In this document: piece after piece, positions 1-10,134 of the stretch
Layout: every line of letters starts with the position of its first letter
How positions within the stretch are numbered: the first letter of the stretch is position 1
Source: JBBDIX01 sp050486225
GTDB lineage: Bacteria; Actinomycetota; Nitriliruptoria; Nitriliruptorales; Nitriliruptoraceae
DNA: 64,000 bases
Assembly (NCBI GenBank): GCA_050486225.1
Contig: JBJHCV010000009.1
Location: forward strand, 1-64,000
Direction of reading: 5' to 3'
Position numbers and translations under genes: made by a program
The notes under the pieces: generated by a model
What the model was told of the DNA's origin: nothing
The model's input: only the letters and a program-made list of their open reading frames with translations
The model's database searches: none

Positions 1-43
1 CGCGCCGCGGCCGACGTCCTCACCCTCGGAGGGTCAGGCCGAC

Positions 44-1213
44 CTACAGGTCAGCGGGGTCCGGGTTGAGCGGCAGGCCGTAGGCCTCCTGCAGGTCCCA
101 GACGCAGGTGAAGTCGACCCAGTCGCGCCAGTCGAAGCTCGGGTCGAGCACCGGGTCGTCACCGGCGATGAGGACCTCGTACTGCCGGTCCCACGCCTCG
201 ACGCCGGCGCTGATGTCCCACGCCCACGTTCCGGGCCAGGTCGCCGTCCAGTTCGCCTCGCTGTCGGTCGTGTCGTACCCGTGGGCCTCGAGCATCGGGT
301 CGATGTACTGGAGGCGGTCCACGGCGTTCTCCGTGGTGGCACCGCGCAGGATCCAGTCGTTCGCCTCGAGCACGCCCTCGAGCACCGCACACACGGCGTC
401 CTGGTGGTTCTCCCAGGTGTCACGCTGGACGATGAACATGCCCTGTGCGTTGTCCACGTGGTCGGAGAACATCAGCGTCGCACCGAACTCCTGGAGCGGT
501 GCGATGTGACGCGCCTGACCCATGAACCCGTCGATCTGTCCGGCCATCATCGCCTGCATCATTCCGTCGGAACCACCGGACACGGTCACCCACTCGACGT
601 GGTCGTCGAGGTTGATGCCGTACTCCTGGTCGAACAGGACCCGTGCGACCTGGTCCCAGCTCCAGCCGGGGCCACCGCTCGCGAAACGTCGGCCCTCCAG
701 GTCCTCCGGAGACTCGATGCCCGGCGCCGTGAACAGGTTCCAGGTCTCCGTGTCGTTGTTGACCCCGACGAGCACGCCGTCGACCACACCCTGGTGCAGT
801 GCGGGCCACAGCAGTGCCGGTTCGGCGTGCACGATCCAGATGTCGTCGGTCAGCAGTGCCGGGATCGGGTCCATGGGCGCGTACTGGACGTTGACCACGT
901 CGAACTGCCGGTTGAAGTTGCGCTCGATGGCCGGGATGTTGTTCGCGATGATGGTGTAGCGGTCACGCTCCATCACCAGACCGAGTTCGCGCAGGCTCGG
1001 CTCCATGTACTTGAGGTCGCGGAGACTTCCGTCCTGGGGCGCTGGCGCGGCGCGCCACTCCTCCTCTTCCTCCTCCTCGGGCTCCGCAGGCTCGGGCGCC
1101 GCGGGCTCGGACTCAGCGGCGGGGGGTGCGGGGTCGTCCGCACCACATGCCATGAGCACCAGCCCGGCAGCAAGTGACATCGCCAGGTACCTCAACCATC
1201 GTGAACGATCCAT
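44..1213 (-). CDS. ABC-type solute-binding lipoprotein (SBP paralog 1)
   Basis: Predicted extracytoplasmic substrate-binding lipoprotein of 389 aa. It has a short basic N-terminus, a hydrophobic segment and a lipobox ending in LVLMAC, so Cys23 should be lipidated after signal peptidase II cleavage. A low-complexity Pro/Ala/Glu linker with a run of seven Glu follows, then an NMT1/taurine-type periplasmic-binding fold (EDPIPALL, LLWPAL, SGGSDGMMQAMMAGQIDGFM, AQGMFIV). It is a clear paralog of the protein at 25098-26237: both have the lipobox Cys at residue 23 and nearly the same C-terminal block (FDWRDWVDFTCVW, GLPLNPDP). No permease or ATPase gene lies in the window. The start is an ATG preceded by GAGAGG. 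It diverges from the glucan synthase gene. The ligand is unknown; the fold suggests a small organic nutrient, which is inference. Confidence 0.85.
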   Translation of the reverse strand: MDRSRWLRYLAMSLAAGLVLMACGADDPAPPAAESEPAAPEPAEPEEEEEEEWRAAPAPQDGSLRDLKYMEPSLRELGLVMERDRYTIIANNIPAIERNFNRQFDVVNVQYAPMDPIPALLTDDIWIVHAEPALLWPALHQGVVDGVLVGVNNDTETWNLFTAPGIESPEDLEGRRFASGGPGWSWDQVARVLFDQEYGINLDDHVEWVTVSGGSDGMMQAMMAGQIDGFMGQARHIAPLQEFGATLMFSDHVDNAQGMFIVQRDTWENHQDAVCAVLEGVLEANDWILRGATTENAVDRLQYIDPMLEAHGYDTTDSEANWTATWPGTWAWDISAGVEAWDRQYEVLIAGDDPVLDPSFDWRDWVDFTCVWDLQEAYGLPLNPDPADL

Positions 1214-1264
1214 CCAACCTCTCCCAGTGTTGGTGTCCCCGCACCTGAGCAGAGACGCCCCGAC

Positions 1265-1293
1265 TGTCTACTACCGCGGTGGGATGGGGTCAA
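1265..1293 (-). promoter_or_regulatory. Putative promoter of SBP paralog 1
   Basis: On the minus strand, TTGACC (1293-1288) and TAGACA (1270-1265) are separated by 17 nt, a good match to a housekeeping sigma-70-type promoter. It would start transcription about 45 nt before the lipoprotein ATG. Found by eye only; the intergenic region 1214-1379 also has to hold the divergent promoter for the glucan synthase, which I could not pick out. Confidence 0.4.
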
Positions 1294-1379
1294 CCGTGAC
1301 CAACTCCCCTGGTCGGCCACGCGCCCCCCGTGCATCATGGCTGTACCGAGCCCGCAACAGGAGCCGACCGCAGGGGCGA

Positions 1380-4300
1380 ATGCCCCGGGGAGCGCATGTC
1401 ACGGACCTCCGCCGAACGTCGTCGGGACTTCGCGGCCAGGCAGCCGCGCGAACGCCCGTGGGTCCCATCAGGGCGCTGCCCCTCGACATCGAACGGCTCC
1501 GGCCCCACGGAGCCCGCCTCGCCCGCGCACACCATGTGCTGCCCAACCGTGGTTCCGGCGTAGACCTGCTGGGGGGCCTCGACCAGGATGCGCGGCGACT
1601 GACGGCCCTGCACCGTGCCATCATCGAGACGGTCCGTGCCGGCCGGGACATCGTGCCGGCCGAGGAGTGGTTCCTCGACAACCACCACCTCGTCGACGAC
1701 CAGGTCGCGAGTGTGCGCGAGCACCTGCCCCGTTCGCTCCAACGTCGGCTCCCGGTGCTGAGGGGCGGGAGGATGGCCGGGCGACCGCGGGTCCACGCGC
1801 TCGCGTGGGATCACGTCGCCCACACCGACAGCGTCTTCGACCTCGACGCGGTCGTCGAACTGGTTCGCGGCTACCAGGACGTTCAACCCCTGCTGCAGTG
1901 CGAGCTGTGGACCCTGCCGATCGTCCTGCGCCTCGTACTGGTCGAGAACCTCCGCAGGCTCGCGACAGAGGTCGCTGCCGCGAGGGAGGCGCGTGCGGCC
2001 GCCGACCGGGTGGCAGACCTCGTCCTCACCGACGAACCACGACTCGTCGCTGCCGGACACCAACTGCTCCAGCGGCTCGATCACACGCCGCTGGCAGACG
2101 CGTTCACGGTGCGTCTGGTGCAACGGCTTCGCGACCGTGACCCGTCAACGACGCCTGCGGTCGGATGGATCGGCGAACGACTGGCCGCTGCCGGCACGAC
2201 CCCCGTCGAGGTCGTCGCCAGGGAGCACCAGGCCCAGGCAGCGTCGAACGCGACCGTTCGGCACGTGATCACCTCCATGCGGCAGATGTCGTCGGTCGAC
2301 TGGCGAGGGTTCGTGCAGAACGTCTCGCTCGTGGACCGGTTGCTCGGTCAGGTCTATCCGCTCGATGCACTCGACTTCGCCACGCGAGACGAGTACTGCC
2401 GGCAGGTCGAGCAGATCGCAGATCGTGCGCCGATGTCCGAGGTCGAGGTGGCACGTGCCGCCGCGCGGCTCGCGTCCGAGGCTCGTGATCCCCTCCAGCA
2501 GGAGCAGGCGACACCGCTCGGCGCACACATGAGGGCGGAGGAGGATCCCGGCCACCACCTCCTTGGCGACGGGCGTGCTGCGTTCGAACGACACGTGGGC
2601 CATCGCACACGCCTGCGCGTGCGCGTCGCACGACGCCTGTCGCGGTTGGCGATCGCCGCGTACGTCGCCGCGGTCGCCACCGTCACCGCCCTCCAGGTGG
2701 CTGCGCTCGCCGTCGTGTCCATCCGTGCGGGGCTGGAGAACTGGCTCGTCGGCGCCCTTGTGCTGCTTGCGATCACCCCCGCGTCCGAGACGGCCACCGC
2801 CTTCGTCCAGCGGGCCACGGCACGACTCGTCCCGCCACGGCGCCTTCCGAAACTGGACCTCCAGGCCGGCATCCCGGAGACGCTGGGTTCGCTGGTCGTC
2901 GTGCCGACACTGCTGACGAGCGTGGACGACACCCGGCGCCAGCTCGAGGTGCTCGAGGCGCACTTCCTCGCGAACTCGAAGGGTTCCGTCCAGTTCGCCC
3001 TGCTCAGCGACTTCACCGACGCTCCGGCCCGACACGTCGACGGTGACGAGGACATCCTCGAGGCGCTCGTGGAGGGAGTGGCGAACCTGAACCGGATCCA
3101 TCCGGCCACACCCGAGGGCGACGTCAGGTTCGTCGTGCTGCACCGTCGACGCGTGCACAACCCGGCCCAGGGCTGCTGGATGGGTTGGGAACGCAAGCGT
3201 GGCAAGCTCCACGAGCTGAATCGCCTGCTGCGTGGTGCGCACGACACCACGTTCCTGACCGTGTCCGGCGTGGGGCCAGCGGTCGCGCATGACGTGCGCT
3301 ACGTGGTCACGCTCGACGCGGACACGCGCCTGCCCCGAGGTGCGGTGCACCAGCTGGTCGGGGCGATCGCCCACCCCATGAACCGCGCGGTGTTCGACGT
3401 CCGGACACGAACCGTCGTCGAGGGACACGGGATCCTGCAGCCGCGGATCACCCCGACGCTTCCGGGTGGCCCGACGTACACGCTCTACCAGCGGGCCATC
3501 CGGTCGGGCGGAGGCGTGGACCCCTACGCGTCTGCAGCATCGGACCTGTACCAGGACCTCGCGCACCAGGGTTCCTACACCGGCAAGGGCGTGTACGACG
3601 TGGACGCGTTCGAGGCGTCGCTGGACGGGCGTGTGCCGGACAACTCGCTGCTCAGCCACGACCTCTTCGAAGGGACCTTCGCGCGGTCCGGCCTCGTCAG
3701 CGACATCGAACTCTTCGAGGACTTCCCCACGAACTACCTCGCCGACGCACGACGGCGCCACCGATGGGTACGCGGCGACTGGCAACTGGTGCCGTGGATC
3801 CTGGGGCACGCTCGCGATGCACACGGGACCCGTGCGGGATGGAGACTCCCCGCACCTGCGCGGTGGAAGATGACCGAGAACCTCCGTCGGTCGCTCGTGG
3901 CACCGACCTCGCTGGCGCTGCTCGTCGCCGCCATGGCGGCCCCCCACGACATGGCACTGTTGTGGGCAGGGCTGGCCGTCGCATCGGTGGCCGTGCCCGC
4001 GGTCGTTCCCGTGATCGATGGACTGCGACCACGCCGCCACCATGGAGTGTGGCCGGTGCTTCGCGCAGTCGGCAGAGACGCGGCCACCGCCGTGATCCAC
4101 GTGTCGCTGTGGTTGATCACCCTGCCCGACGAGGCCCGGCTGATGGTCGACGCCGCGGGGCGCACGCTGGTGCGTGTCTACGTCACCCGTCGCCGCCTGC
4201 TCGAGTGGACCACTGCGGCCCACACGAGTCTCGACCTCGACACGAGTGTCCGCACGTTCGTCCGTCACATGCGTGGCGGACTGCTGGTCGCGGCCGTCGC

Positions 4301-7300
4301 CGTTGGCCTGAGCATCGCCCTCGATCCGGCAGGTTGGCCCGTGATCGTCGCGGTGGGCACGCTGTGGCTCGGTGCGCCCCTGGCAGCGGCAGCGGTGTCC
4401 AGTCCCCCGCGCCGGGCACGAGGCGAGGATCTCGCGCCGCGCGAGCGTCAGGAACTCCGACTCGTCGCGCGCCAGACGTGGCGCTACTTCGAGACGGTGG
4501 CGTTCCACCCGGATCACGCCCTGCCTCCGGACAACGTCCAGGACGATCCTGAACCCGTCATCGCGCGGCGGACCTCGCCGACGAACATCGGCCTCACCCT
4601 GCTGGCCTGCACCTCGGCGCACGACTTCGGGTGGATCGGTTCGACGGACCTCGCCCGGCGCCTCGAGCGGATCCTGGACACGGTGGACCGCCTTCCGACG
4701 TACCGAGGGCACCTGTTCAACTGGTACGACAGCGTCGACCTGCGGCCGCTCGACCCGCTGTACGTGTCGACCGTGGACAGCGGGAACCTGGCGGGTCACC
4801 TCCTCACGGTGGCCCAGGCGTGCCGCGCCGTGGCGAACGAGCCCGTGTCCCGACATCGAGTGCTGGCCGGCGTGCGCGACTCGGTCCTGCTGGCACTGGG
4901 CGACGTGGAGGACGACGACACGCGTGCCGCGGCCGCACGACTGCTCGACCTGTGCGACGAGTCCTCCATCGACCCGCCCGGCATCCAGCGGCACGTCGAC
5001 CTGCTGACCGAGGCCGCTGCCTCCTTCGTGGACGCCGCCCGTGCCGCGACGACGTCCGCGACGCAGACCCTGTGGTGGGCCGAGGCGACGGCACGGTGCG
5101 TCGCGTCCCATCGCGAGGCCGTGGTCGACACCGCGACGCACGACGCGACCCCGGACCGCAGTGCCGCGGAGCGCCTCGAGACACTCGCCATGCGGGCAGA
5201 GGCACGCGCCCGGACGATGGACCTTCGGTGCCTGTACGACGAGCAGCGTCGCCTGTTCCGCATCGGTCACCGAGTCGCCGACGACACCCCGGATCCCGGC
5301 AGCTACGACCTGCTGGCGTCGGAGGCGCGACTGGCGAGCTTCGTGGCCATCGCGACGGACCAGGTGCCTGCTCAGCACTGGTTTGCGCTCGGCAGGCCGC
5401 TCGCTGCGGTCGACGGTGGCGCCGCGCTGTTGTCGTGGTCCGGCTCCATGTTCGAGTACCTCATGCCGACACTGGTCATGCGGGAACCACCCGAGAGTCT
5501 GCTGGCGTCCACGGCGATCAGCGTCGTGCACCGCCAGATCGAGTACGGACGCCAGCGTGGTGTCCCGTGGGGTGTGTCGGAGTCAGCACACAACGTCAGG
5601 GACCGCGACCTCACCTACCAGTACCGGGACTTCGGCGTTCCGGGACTGGGACTGCGACGAGGGCTGGGATCCGACCTCGTGATCGCCCCCTACGCGACGG
5701 CACTCGCGGCGATGATCGCCCCTCGGTCCGCGCTCAGGAACCTGCGACGACTCACCCAGATGGGCGCGCTGGGCGACCTCGGCTACCTGGAGGCGATCGA
5801 CCTCACGCCACGCAACCTGCCCGCCGGGTCACGTCGCGCCCTGGTCAGGGCGCACATGACCCACCACCAGGGCATGACACTGGTGGCGCTGGACAACGTC
5901 CTCAACGGGGGCATCGTCCAGGACCGCTTCCACACCCATCCGCTCGTGCGGGCGACGGAACTCCTGCTCCAGGAGCGCGCGCCTCGGACCGTCGCGCGCA
6001 CCCGACCACTCGCCGAGGGTGTGCGGATCGAGCCGACCGTGCGCGACCTCGTGGCGCCGACGCTGCGAGCGTTCTCCTCGGCGCACGACCTCACTCCGCG
6101 CACGCACCTGCTGTCCAACGGTCACTACACGGTGATGATCACGGCCGCTGGTTCCGGCTTCAGTCGTCGGGGTGAACTCGCGGTGACACGCTGGCGCGAG
6201 GATTCGACGCGGGACGGCTGGGGCACGTACGTGATCCTCCGAGACGTCGACCGTGGCGACGTCTGGTCGGCGGGGTTCCAGCCCACGGGAACCGAGGCCG
6301 ACGACTACGAGGTCGTCTACCTCGAGGACCGGGCGCGCATCGTCCAACGCATGGGTGACCTCGACACCGAACTCGAGGTCGTCGTCTCCCCGAAGCACGA
6401 CGCCGAACTTCGCCGGGTGTCGCTCACCAACCACGGGGACGAGACCCGGACCGTCGACGTCACCACGTGTGCCGAGGTCGTGCTCGACGCTCAGGCAGCC
6501 GACGAGGCGCATCCTGCCTTCGGCAACCTGTTCGTCGAGACCGAGTGGGTGGAGTCCCTCGAGGCGCTCCTGGCGACCCGAAGACCCCGGAGCGTCGACG
6601 GACCGCAGCCGTGGCTCGCACACCTGCTCGTGGTGGACCACGCGTCGGACGGTCAGGTCCAGTTCGAGACGGACCGTGTCCAGTTCATCGGCAGAGGTCG
6701 CACGCTTCGCACCGCCAGGGCCATCGTGGACGGCGACCCTCTGTCCGGGACCGTGGGCACCGTGCTCGACCCGATCGTGGCCCTGCGTCGTCGCGTGAGC
6801 GTCCCCCCCGGTCGAACCGTGCGGCTCCTGCTCACGACGATCGTCGAGTCGTCCCGCGAAGCGGTGCTCGAGGTGGCCGGGGCGCATCAGCACCTGCACG
6901 CGTTCCACGACGTCAGCGCACTGGCGTGGACACATGCCCAGGTCCAACTCCACCACCTCGGCATCACACACGACGAGGCGAACCTCTACCAGCGGCTCGC
7001 CAACCGGATGCTCTACCTGGATCCGTCACTGCGCGCCCCTCCGGAGGTCCTTGCGGCAAACCGCAGCGGCCAGCGCGGCCTGTGGCCCCACGCCGTCTCC
7101 GGCGACCTGCCGATCGCCCTGGTGCACGTCGAACGGGACGCCGACCGCCCCGTGGTGCATCAACTGCTGCACGCCTTCGAGTACTGGCGGCTCAAGGGCG
7201 TCCGTGCTGACCTCGTGATCGTGAACGCCACCGGCGCGTCGTACTCCTCGGAGGTCCACGATCGACTCGAGGGGATGATCAGGGCGATGCGCTCGGCCGT

Positions 7301-9938
7301 CGGCGACGGTCCGGGCGACGTGTTCCTGCTGCGCGACGAGCACCTCTCCGACGCGGAACGAACCCTGCTTCGTGCTGCGGCCCGCCTGGAGATCCAGCCG
7401 GGCGCGGGAAGCCTGTCCCAGTACGTCTCGAGGACGCACCGAAGTGCGTTCGTCCCCGTTCCGGTGACCCGCGAGCCGGGGCGCCCGCCGTTCCCCTCCG
7501 TCCAGACGATGCCCGACTCGGCCGTGGGCGAACAGCTCGAACGGTTCAACGGCATCGGCGGGTTCTCGGCCGACGGCGGCGAGTACGTCATCGTCCTCAC
7601 ACCCGGACGCAGGACCCCGGCGCCGTGGATCAACGTCGTCGCCAACGAGTCCTTCGGATTCCAGGTCTCGGAGCGCGGTGGCGGCCACACGTGGTCACAG
7701 AACAGTCGTGAGCACCGCCTCACGCCCTGGACCAACGATGCGGTGCGAGACGAGCCCGGCGAGGTCCTGTACCTGCGCGACGAGGACACCTCCGACGTGT
7801 GGACCCCGACCGCAGGTCCCGCAGGCGACCCCCTGGCGACGCACGTTGTCCGGCATGGTCACGGTCACAGCACGTTCACGGTCCGCACCCACGACGTCGA
7901 CCACGAACTCGTTCAGTTCGTCGCGCCGGCAGCGGCGGTGAAGTTCTCGCGGCTGCGGATGCACAACCGGTCGGACCGTCGACGGGAACTGTCGGTGACC
8001 ACCTACGTGGAGTGGGTCCTCGGCGTGTCCCGGGACCACACGGCGCCGCATGTGGTCACCTGGATCGACGAGGACACCGGGGCGATGTTCGCACGCAACC
8101 CGTGGAACGGCGAGTTCGCGGAGCGGGTGGCGTTCTGTGACCTCTCCGGCGCGCAGACGTCGTGGACCGCCGACCGACTGGAGTTCCTCGGGCGCAACGG
8201 CGATCTGGACCGGCCCGCGTTCCTCGAACACGACGTGGACCTGTCCAACAGGACCGGTGCCGGCCTCGATCCGTGTGCGGTGCTGCGCACGACGTTCGTG
8301 CTCGCTCCGGACGAGGCCACGCAGGTCACGATGCTGCTCGGCGATGCCTCAGGCGTCGACGAGGCCAGGGCGCTGGTCCGACTCCACCGGTCCACCGACC
8401 CCGACAAGGTGCTCGACGACGTGCGGACGCACTGGGAAGACGTGCTCGGGCAGGTGCAGGTGCGTACGCCGCAGCGTTCGATGGACCTGCTGCTCAACCG
8501 GTGGCTGCGCTACCAGACCCTCTCCTGTCGGGTGTGGGCCCGGTCGGCGTTCCAGCAGTCCGGTGGGGCGTACGGGTTCCGCGACCAGCTCCAGGACGTC
8601 ATGGCGCTCACCACCTGCAGGCCCGACCTCGTCCGAGGGCACCTGCTGCGCGCGGCAGCGCACCAGTTCCCGGAGGGCGACGTCCTGCACTGGTGGCACC
8701 CACCCTCCGGACGCGGTGTGCGCACGCGGATCTCCGACGACCGGGTGTGGCTCGTGCACGCCACGGTCCAGTACGTCGACGTGACCGGCGACGACGACGT
8801 GCTGGAAGCGCAGGTCCCGTGGATCGACGCACCCCTGCTCGACGACGGGGTCGACGAGGCCTACCTCGAACCCACCGTCACGCCGGAGACCGCGACGCTC
8901 TACGAGCACTGTGCGCGGGCGCTCGAGCGCAGCCTCGAGGTCGGTCCGCACGGTCTGCCCCTCATCGGGACGGGCGACTGGAACGACGGCATGAATCGGG
9001 TGGGACGCCTCGGTCGGGGCGAGAGCGTGTGGTTGGCGTGGTTCCTCGTACGCAACCTGCGCGACTTCGTGCCGTTCGCCCTCGCACGAGGCGACCACGC
9101 TCGAGCGGATCGATGGGTCTCCGCTGCCGAGGACATCCGGCGGTCCGCGGAGGAGTCAGCCTGGGACGGTGCGTGGTACCTGCGTGCCTTCTTCGACGAC
9201 GGATCGGCTCTCGGATCTCGCGGCGACGCCGAGTGCGAGATCGACGCGATTCCCCAGTCGTGGGCGGTGCTGTCGCACGCGGCCGATCCCGAACGGGCAC
9301 GCACGGCGCTCGCGTCGTCCGTCGATCGACTCCTTCGCCGGGACGACGGTCTGATGCTGCTCTTCGCGCCGCCCTTCGACCGCACGACCCGTGATCCCGG
9401 CTACGTGCGGGGATACCCCCCGGGACTGCGGGAGAACGGAGGCCAGTACACCCATGCGGCGATCTGGACGGTCATCGCCGCCGCGATGGTCGGTGACGGC
9501 GACCTCGCGGGAGAACTCTTCGCCCTGCTCGACCCGATTCGGCACGGAGGCGAGTCCACCATCGATCGCTACCGAGCAGAGCCCTACGTGGTCGCTGCCG
9601 ACGTGTACTCGCAGGCTCCCCACGTCGGACGGGCGGGCTGGACCTGGTACACGGGCGCGGCAGGTTGGATGTATCGCGCGGGCATCGAGTGGATCCTCGG
9701 CCTGCGCGTCGTCAGGGGACGCCTGCACGTCGATCCGTGCATCCCCACAGCCTGGGACGGCTACGAGGCGACCTGGCGCCGAGGTCGCACGACGTGGGAG
9801 ATCGTCGTGACGAACCCTGGACACGTGTGCACGGGCGTCTCGTCCCTGCACGTCGACGGCAGAGCGCTGGCACGCGGTGCCGGAGTTCCCCTCGACGACG
9901 ACGGACGCGTGCACCGCGTGAGCGTCACACTCGGCTGA
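1380..9938 (+). CDS. NdvB/ChvB-type cyclic beta-1,2-glucan synthase
   Basis: Giant membrane enzyme of about 2,852 aa, matching the usual 2,800-2,900 aa of cyclic beta-1,2-glucan synthases. Order of domains: N-terminal soluble region; membrane segments near residues 420-475; family-84 glycosyltransferase domain about 500-830 (TLDADT near 642, HDLFEG, HRWVRGDWQLVPW); a second membrane cluster about 840-1005; glycoamylase-like domain about 1015-1510 (ending in THHQGMTLVALDN); two GH94-type sugar-binding beta-sandwich regions about 1550-1840 and 2040-2370; and a C-terminal GH94 phosphorylase domain with GDWNDGMN at residues 2532-2539, where the catalytic acid lies. In the family it polymerises UDP-glucose on a protein-bound intermediate, cyclises the chain and trims its length by phosphorolysis. 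The frame is open from 1005; I chose the ATG at 1380 because AGGGG precedes it and the length fits. Upstream ATG 1284 is possible. The product is probably an osmoregulatory or envelope glucan (inference). Confidence 0.88.
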   Translation: MPRGAHVTDLRRTSSGLRGQAAARTPVGPIRALPLDIERLRPHGARLARAHHVLPNRGSGVDLLGGLDQDARRLTALHRAIIETVRAGRDIVPAEEWFLDNHHLVDDQVASVREHLPRSLQRRLPVLRGGRMAGRPRVHALAWDHVAHTDSVFDLDAVVELVRGYQDVQPLLQCELWTLPIVLRLVLVENLRRLATEVAAAREARAAADRVADLVLTDEPRLVAAGHQLLQRLDHTPLADAFTVRLVQRLRDRDPSTTPAVGWIGERLAAAGTTPVEVVAREHQAQAASNATVRHVITSMRQMSSVDWRGFVQNVSLVDRLLGQVYPLDALDFATRDEYCRQVEQIADRAPMSEVEVARAAARLASEARDPLQQEQATPLGAHMRAEEDPGHHLLGDGRAAFERHVGHRTRLRVRVARRLSRLAIAAYVAAVATVTALQVAALAVVSIRAGLENWLVGALVLLAITPASETATAFVQRATARLVPPRRLPKLDLQAGIPETLGSLVVVPTLLTSVDDTRRQLEVLEAHFLANSKGSVQFALLSDFTDAPARHVDGDEDILEALVEGVANLNRIHPATPEGDVRFVVLHRRRVHNPAQGCWMGWERKRGKLHELNRLLRGAHDTTFLTVSGVGPAVAHDVRYVVTLDADTRLPRGAVHQLVGAIAHPMNRAVFDVRTRTVVEGHGILQPRITPTLPGGPTYTLYQRAIRSGGGVDPYASAASDLYQDLAHQGSYTGKGVYDVDAFEASLDGRVPDNSLLSHDLFEGTFARSGLVSDIELFEDFPTNYLADARRRHRWVRGDWQLVPWILGHARDAHGTRAGWRLPAPARWKMTENLRRSLVAPTSLALLVAAMAAPHDMALLWAGLAVASVAVPAVVPVIDGLRPRRHHGVWPVLRAVGRDAATAVIHVSLWLITLPDEARLMVDAAGRTLVRVYVTRRRLLEWTTAAHTSLDLDTSVRTFVRHMRGGLLVAAVAVGLSIALDPAGWPVIVAVGTLWLGAPLAAAAVSSPPRRARGEDLAPRERQELRLVARQTWRYFETVAFHPDHALPPDNVQDDPEPVIARRTSPTNIGLTLLACTSAHDFGWIGSTDLARRLERILDTVDRLPTYRGHLFNWYDSVDLRPLDPLYVSTVDSGNLAGHLLTVAQACRAVANEPVSRHRVLAGVRDSVLLALGDVEDDDTRAAAARLLDLCDESSIDPPGIQRHVDLLTEAAASFVDAARAATTSATQTLWWAEATARCVASHREAVVDTATHDATPDRSAAERLETLAMRAEARARTMDLRCLYDEQRRLFRIGHRVADDTPDPGSYDLLASEARLASFVAIATDQVPAQHWFALGRPLAAVDGGAALLSWSGSMFEYLMPTLVMREPPESLLASTAISVVHRQIEYGRQRGVPWGVSESAHNVRDRDLTYQYRDFGVPGLGLRRGLGSDLVIAPYATALAAMIAPRSALRNLRRLTQMGALGDLGYLEAIDLTPRNLPAGSRRALVRAHMTHHQGMTLVALDNVLNGGIVQDRFHTHPLVRATELLLQERAPRTVARTRPLAEGVRIEPTVRDLVAPTLRAFSSAHDLTPRTHLLSNGHYTVMITAAGSGFSRRGELAVTRWREDSTRDGWGTYVILRDVDRGDVWSAGFQPTGTEADDYEVVYLEDRARIVQRMGDLDTELEVVVSPKHDAELRRVSLTNHGDETRTVDVTTCAEVVLDAQAADEAHPAFGNLFVETEWVESLEALLATRRPRSVDGPQPWLAHLLVVDHASDGQVQFETDRVQFIGRGRTLRTARAIVDGDPLSGTVGTVLDPIVALRRRVSVPPGRTVRLLLTTIVESSREAVLEVAGAHQHLHAFHDVSALAWTHAQVQLHHLGITHDEANLYQRLANRMLYLDPSLRAPPEVLAANRSGQRGLWPHAVSGDLPIALVHVERDADRPVVHQLLHAFEYWRLKGVRADLVIVNATGASYSSEVHDRLEGMIRAMRSAVGDGPGDVFLLRDEHLSDAERTLLRAAARLEIQPGAGSLSQYVSRTHRSAFVPVPVTREPGRPPFPSVQTMPDSAVGEQLERFNGIGGFSADGGEYVIVLTPGRRTPAPWINVVANESFGFQVSERGGGHTWSQNSREHRLTPWTNDAVRDEPGEVLYLRDEDTSDVWTPTAGPAGDPLATHVVRHGHGHSTFTVRTHDVDHELVQFVAPAAAVKFSRLRMHNRSDRRRELSVTTYVEWVLGVSRDHTAPHVVTWIDEDTGAMFARNPWNGEFAERVAFCDLSGAQTSWTADRLEFLGRNGDLDRPAFLEHDVDLSNRTGAGLDPCAVLRTTFVLAPDEATQVTMLLGDASGVDEARALVRLHRSTDPDKVLDDVRTHWEDVLGQVQVRTPQRSMDLLLNRWLRYQTLSCRVWARSAFQQSGGAYGFRDQLQDVMALTTCRPDLVRGHLLRAAAHQFPEGDVLHWWHPPSGRGVRTRISDDRVWLVHATVQYVDVTGDDDVLEAQVPWIDAPLLDDGVDEAYLEPTVTPETATLYEHCARALERSLEVGPHGLPLIGTGDWNDGMNRVGRLGRGESVWLAWFLVRNLRDFVPFALARGDHARADRWVSAAEDIRRSAEESAWDGAWYLRAFFDDGSALGSRGDAECEIDAIPQSWAVLSHAADPERARTALASSVDRLLRRDDGLMLLFAPPFDRTTRDPGYVRGYPPGLRENGGQYTHAAIWTVIAAAMVGDGDLAGELFALLDPIRHGGESTIDRYRAEPYVVAADVYSQAPHVGRAGWTWYTGAAGWMYRAGIEWILGLRVVRGRLHVDPCIPTAWDGYEATWRRGRTTWEIVVTNPGHVCTGVSSLHVDGRALARGAGVPLDDDGRVHRVSVTLG

Positions 9939-9984
9939 CCACGACCGCCCCAGCGCCTGGTCGCGTCCTTCGCGTACAGGTGGT

Positions 9985-10018
9985 CGGCGAGCCCTGTCCG
10001 GACGTGCAGGGTTCGCCG
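9985..10018 (+). terminator. Hairpin terminator after the glucan synthase
   Basis: A 12-bp stem (CGGCGAGCCCTG paired with CAGGGTTCGCCG, one G-U pair) closes a 10-nt loop, 47 nt after the stop codon. There is no T-tract after it, which is common in GC-rich actinobacteria. The rest of 9939-10134 shows nothing else I can support. Confidence 0.55.
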
Positions 10019-10134
10019 CGGTCGCGTTCCTAGACTTCCCGACACGACGACACGACGGCCGACCGCGTGGACACCGCGTCACGCGGCCAACGTCTCGCCC
10101 GCCGTCCGACACTCGCGGACAGGGAGGCCCAGTC

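Noticed and set aside
1..43. Small hairpin ACCCT-CGG-AGGGT as a terminator of the first lipoprotein gene
   Set aside because: Only 5 bp, and the sequence before it is cut by the window edge; too weak to list.
2145..5531. A minus-strand frame of over 1,100 codons antisense to the glucan synthase gene
   Set aside because: It mirrors the codon bias of the real gene, has no recognisable domain, and is rich in Arg/His/Gly as expected for antisense frames in GC-rich DNA.
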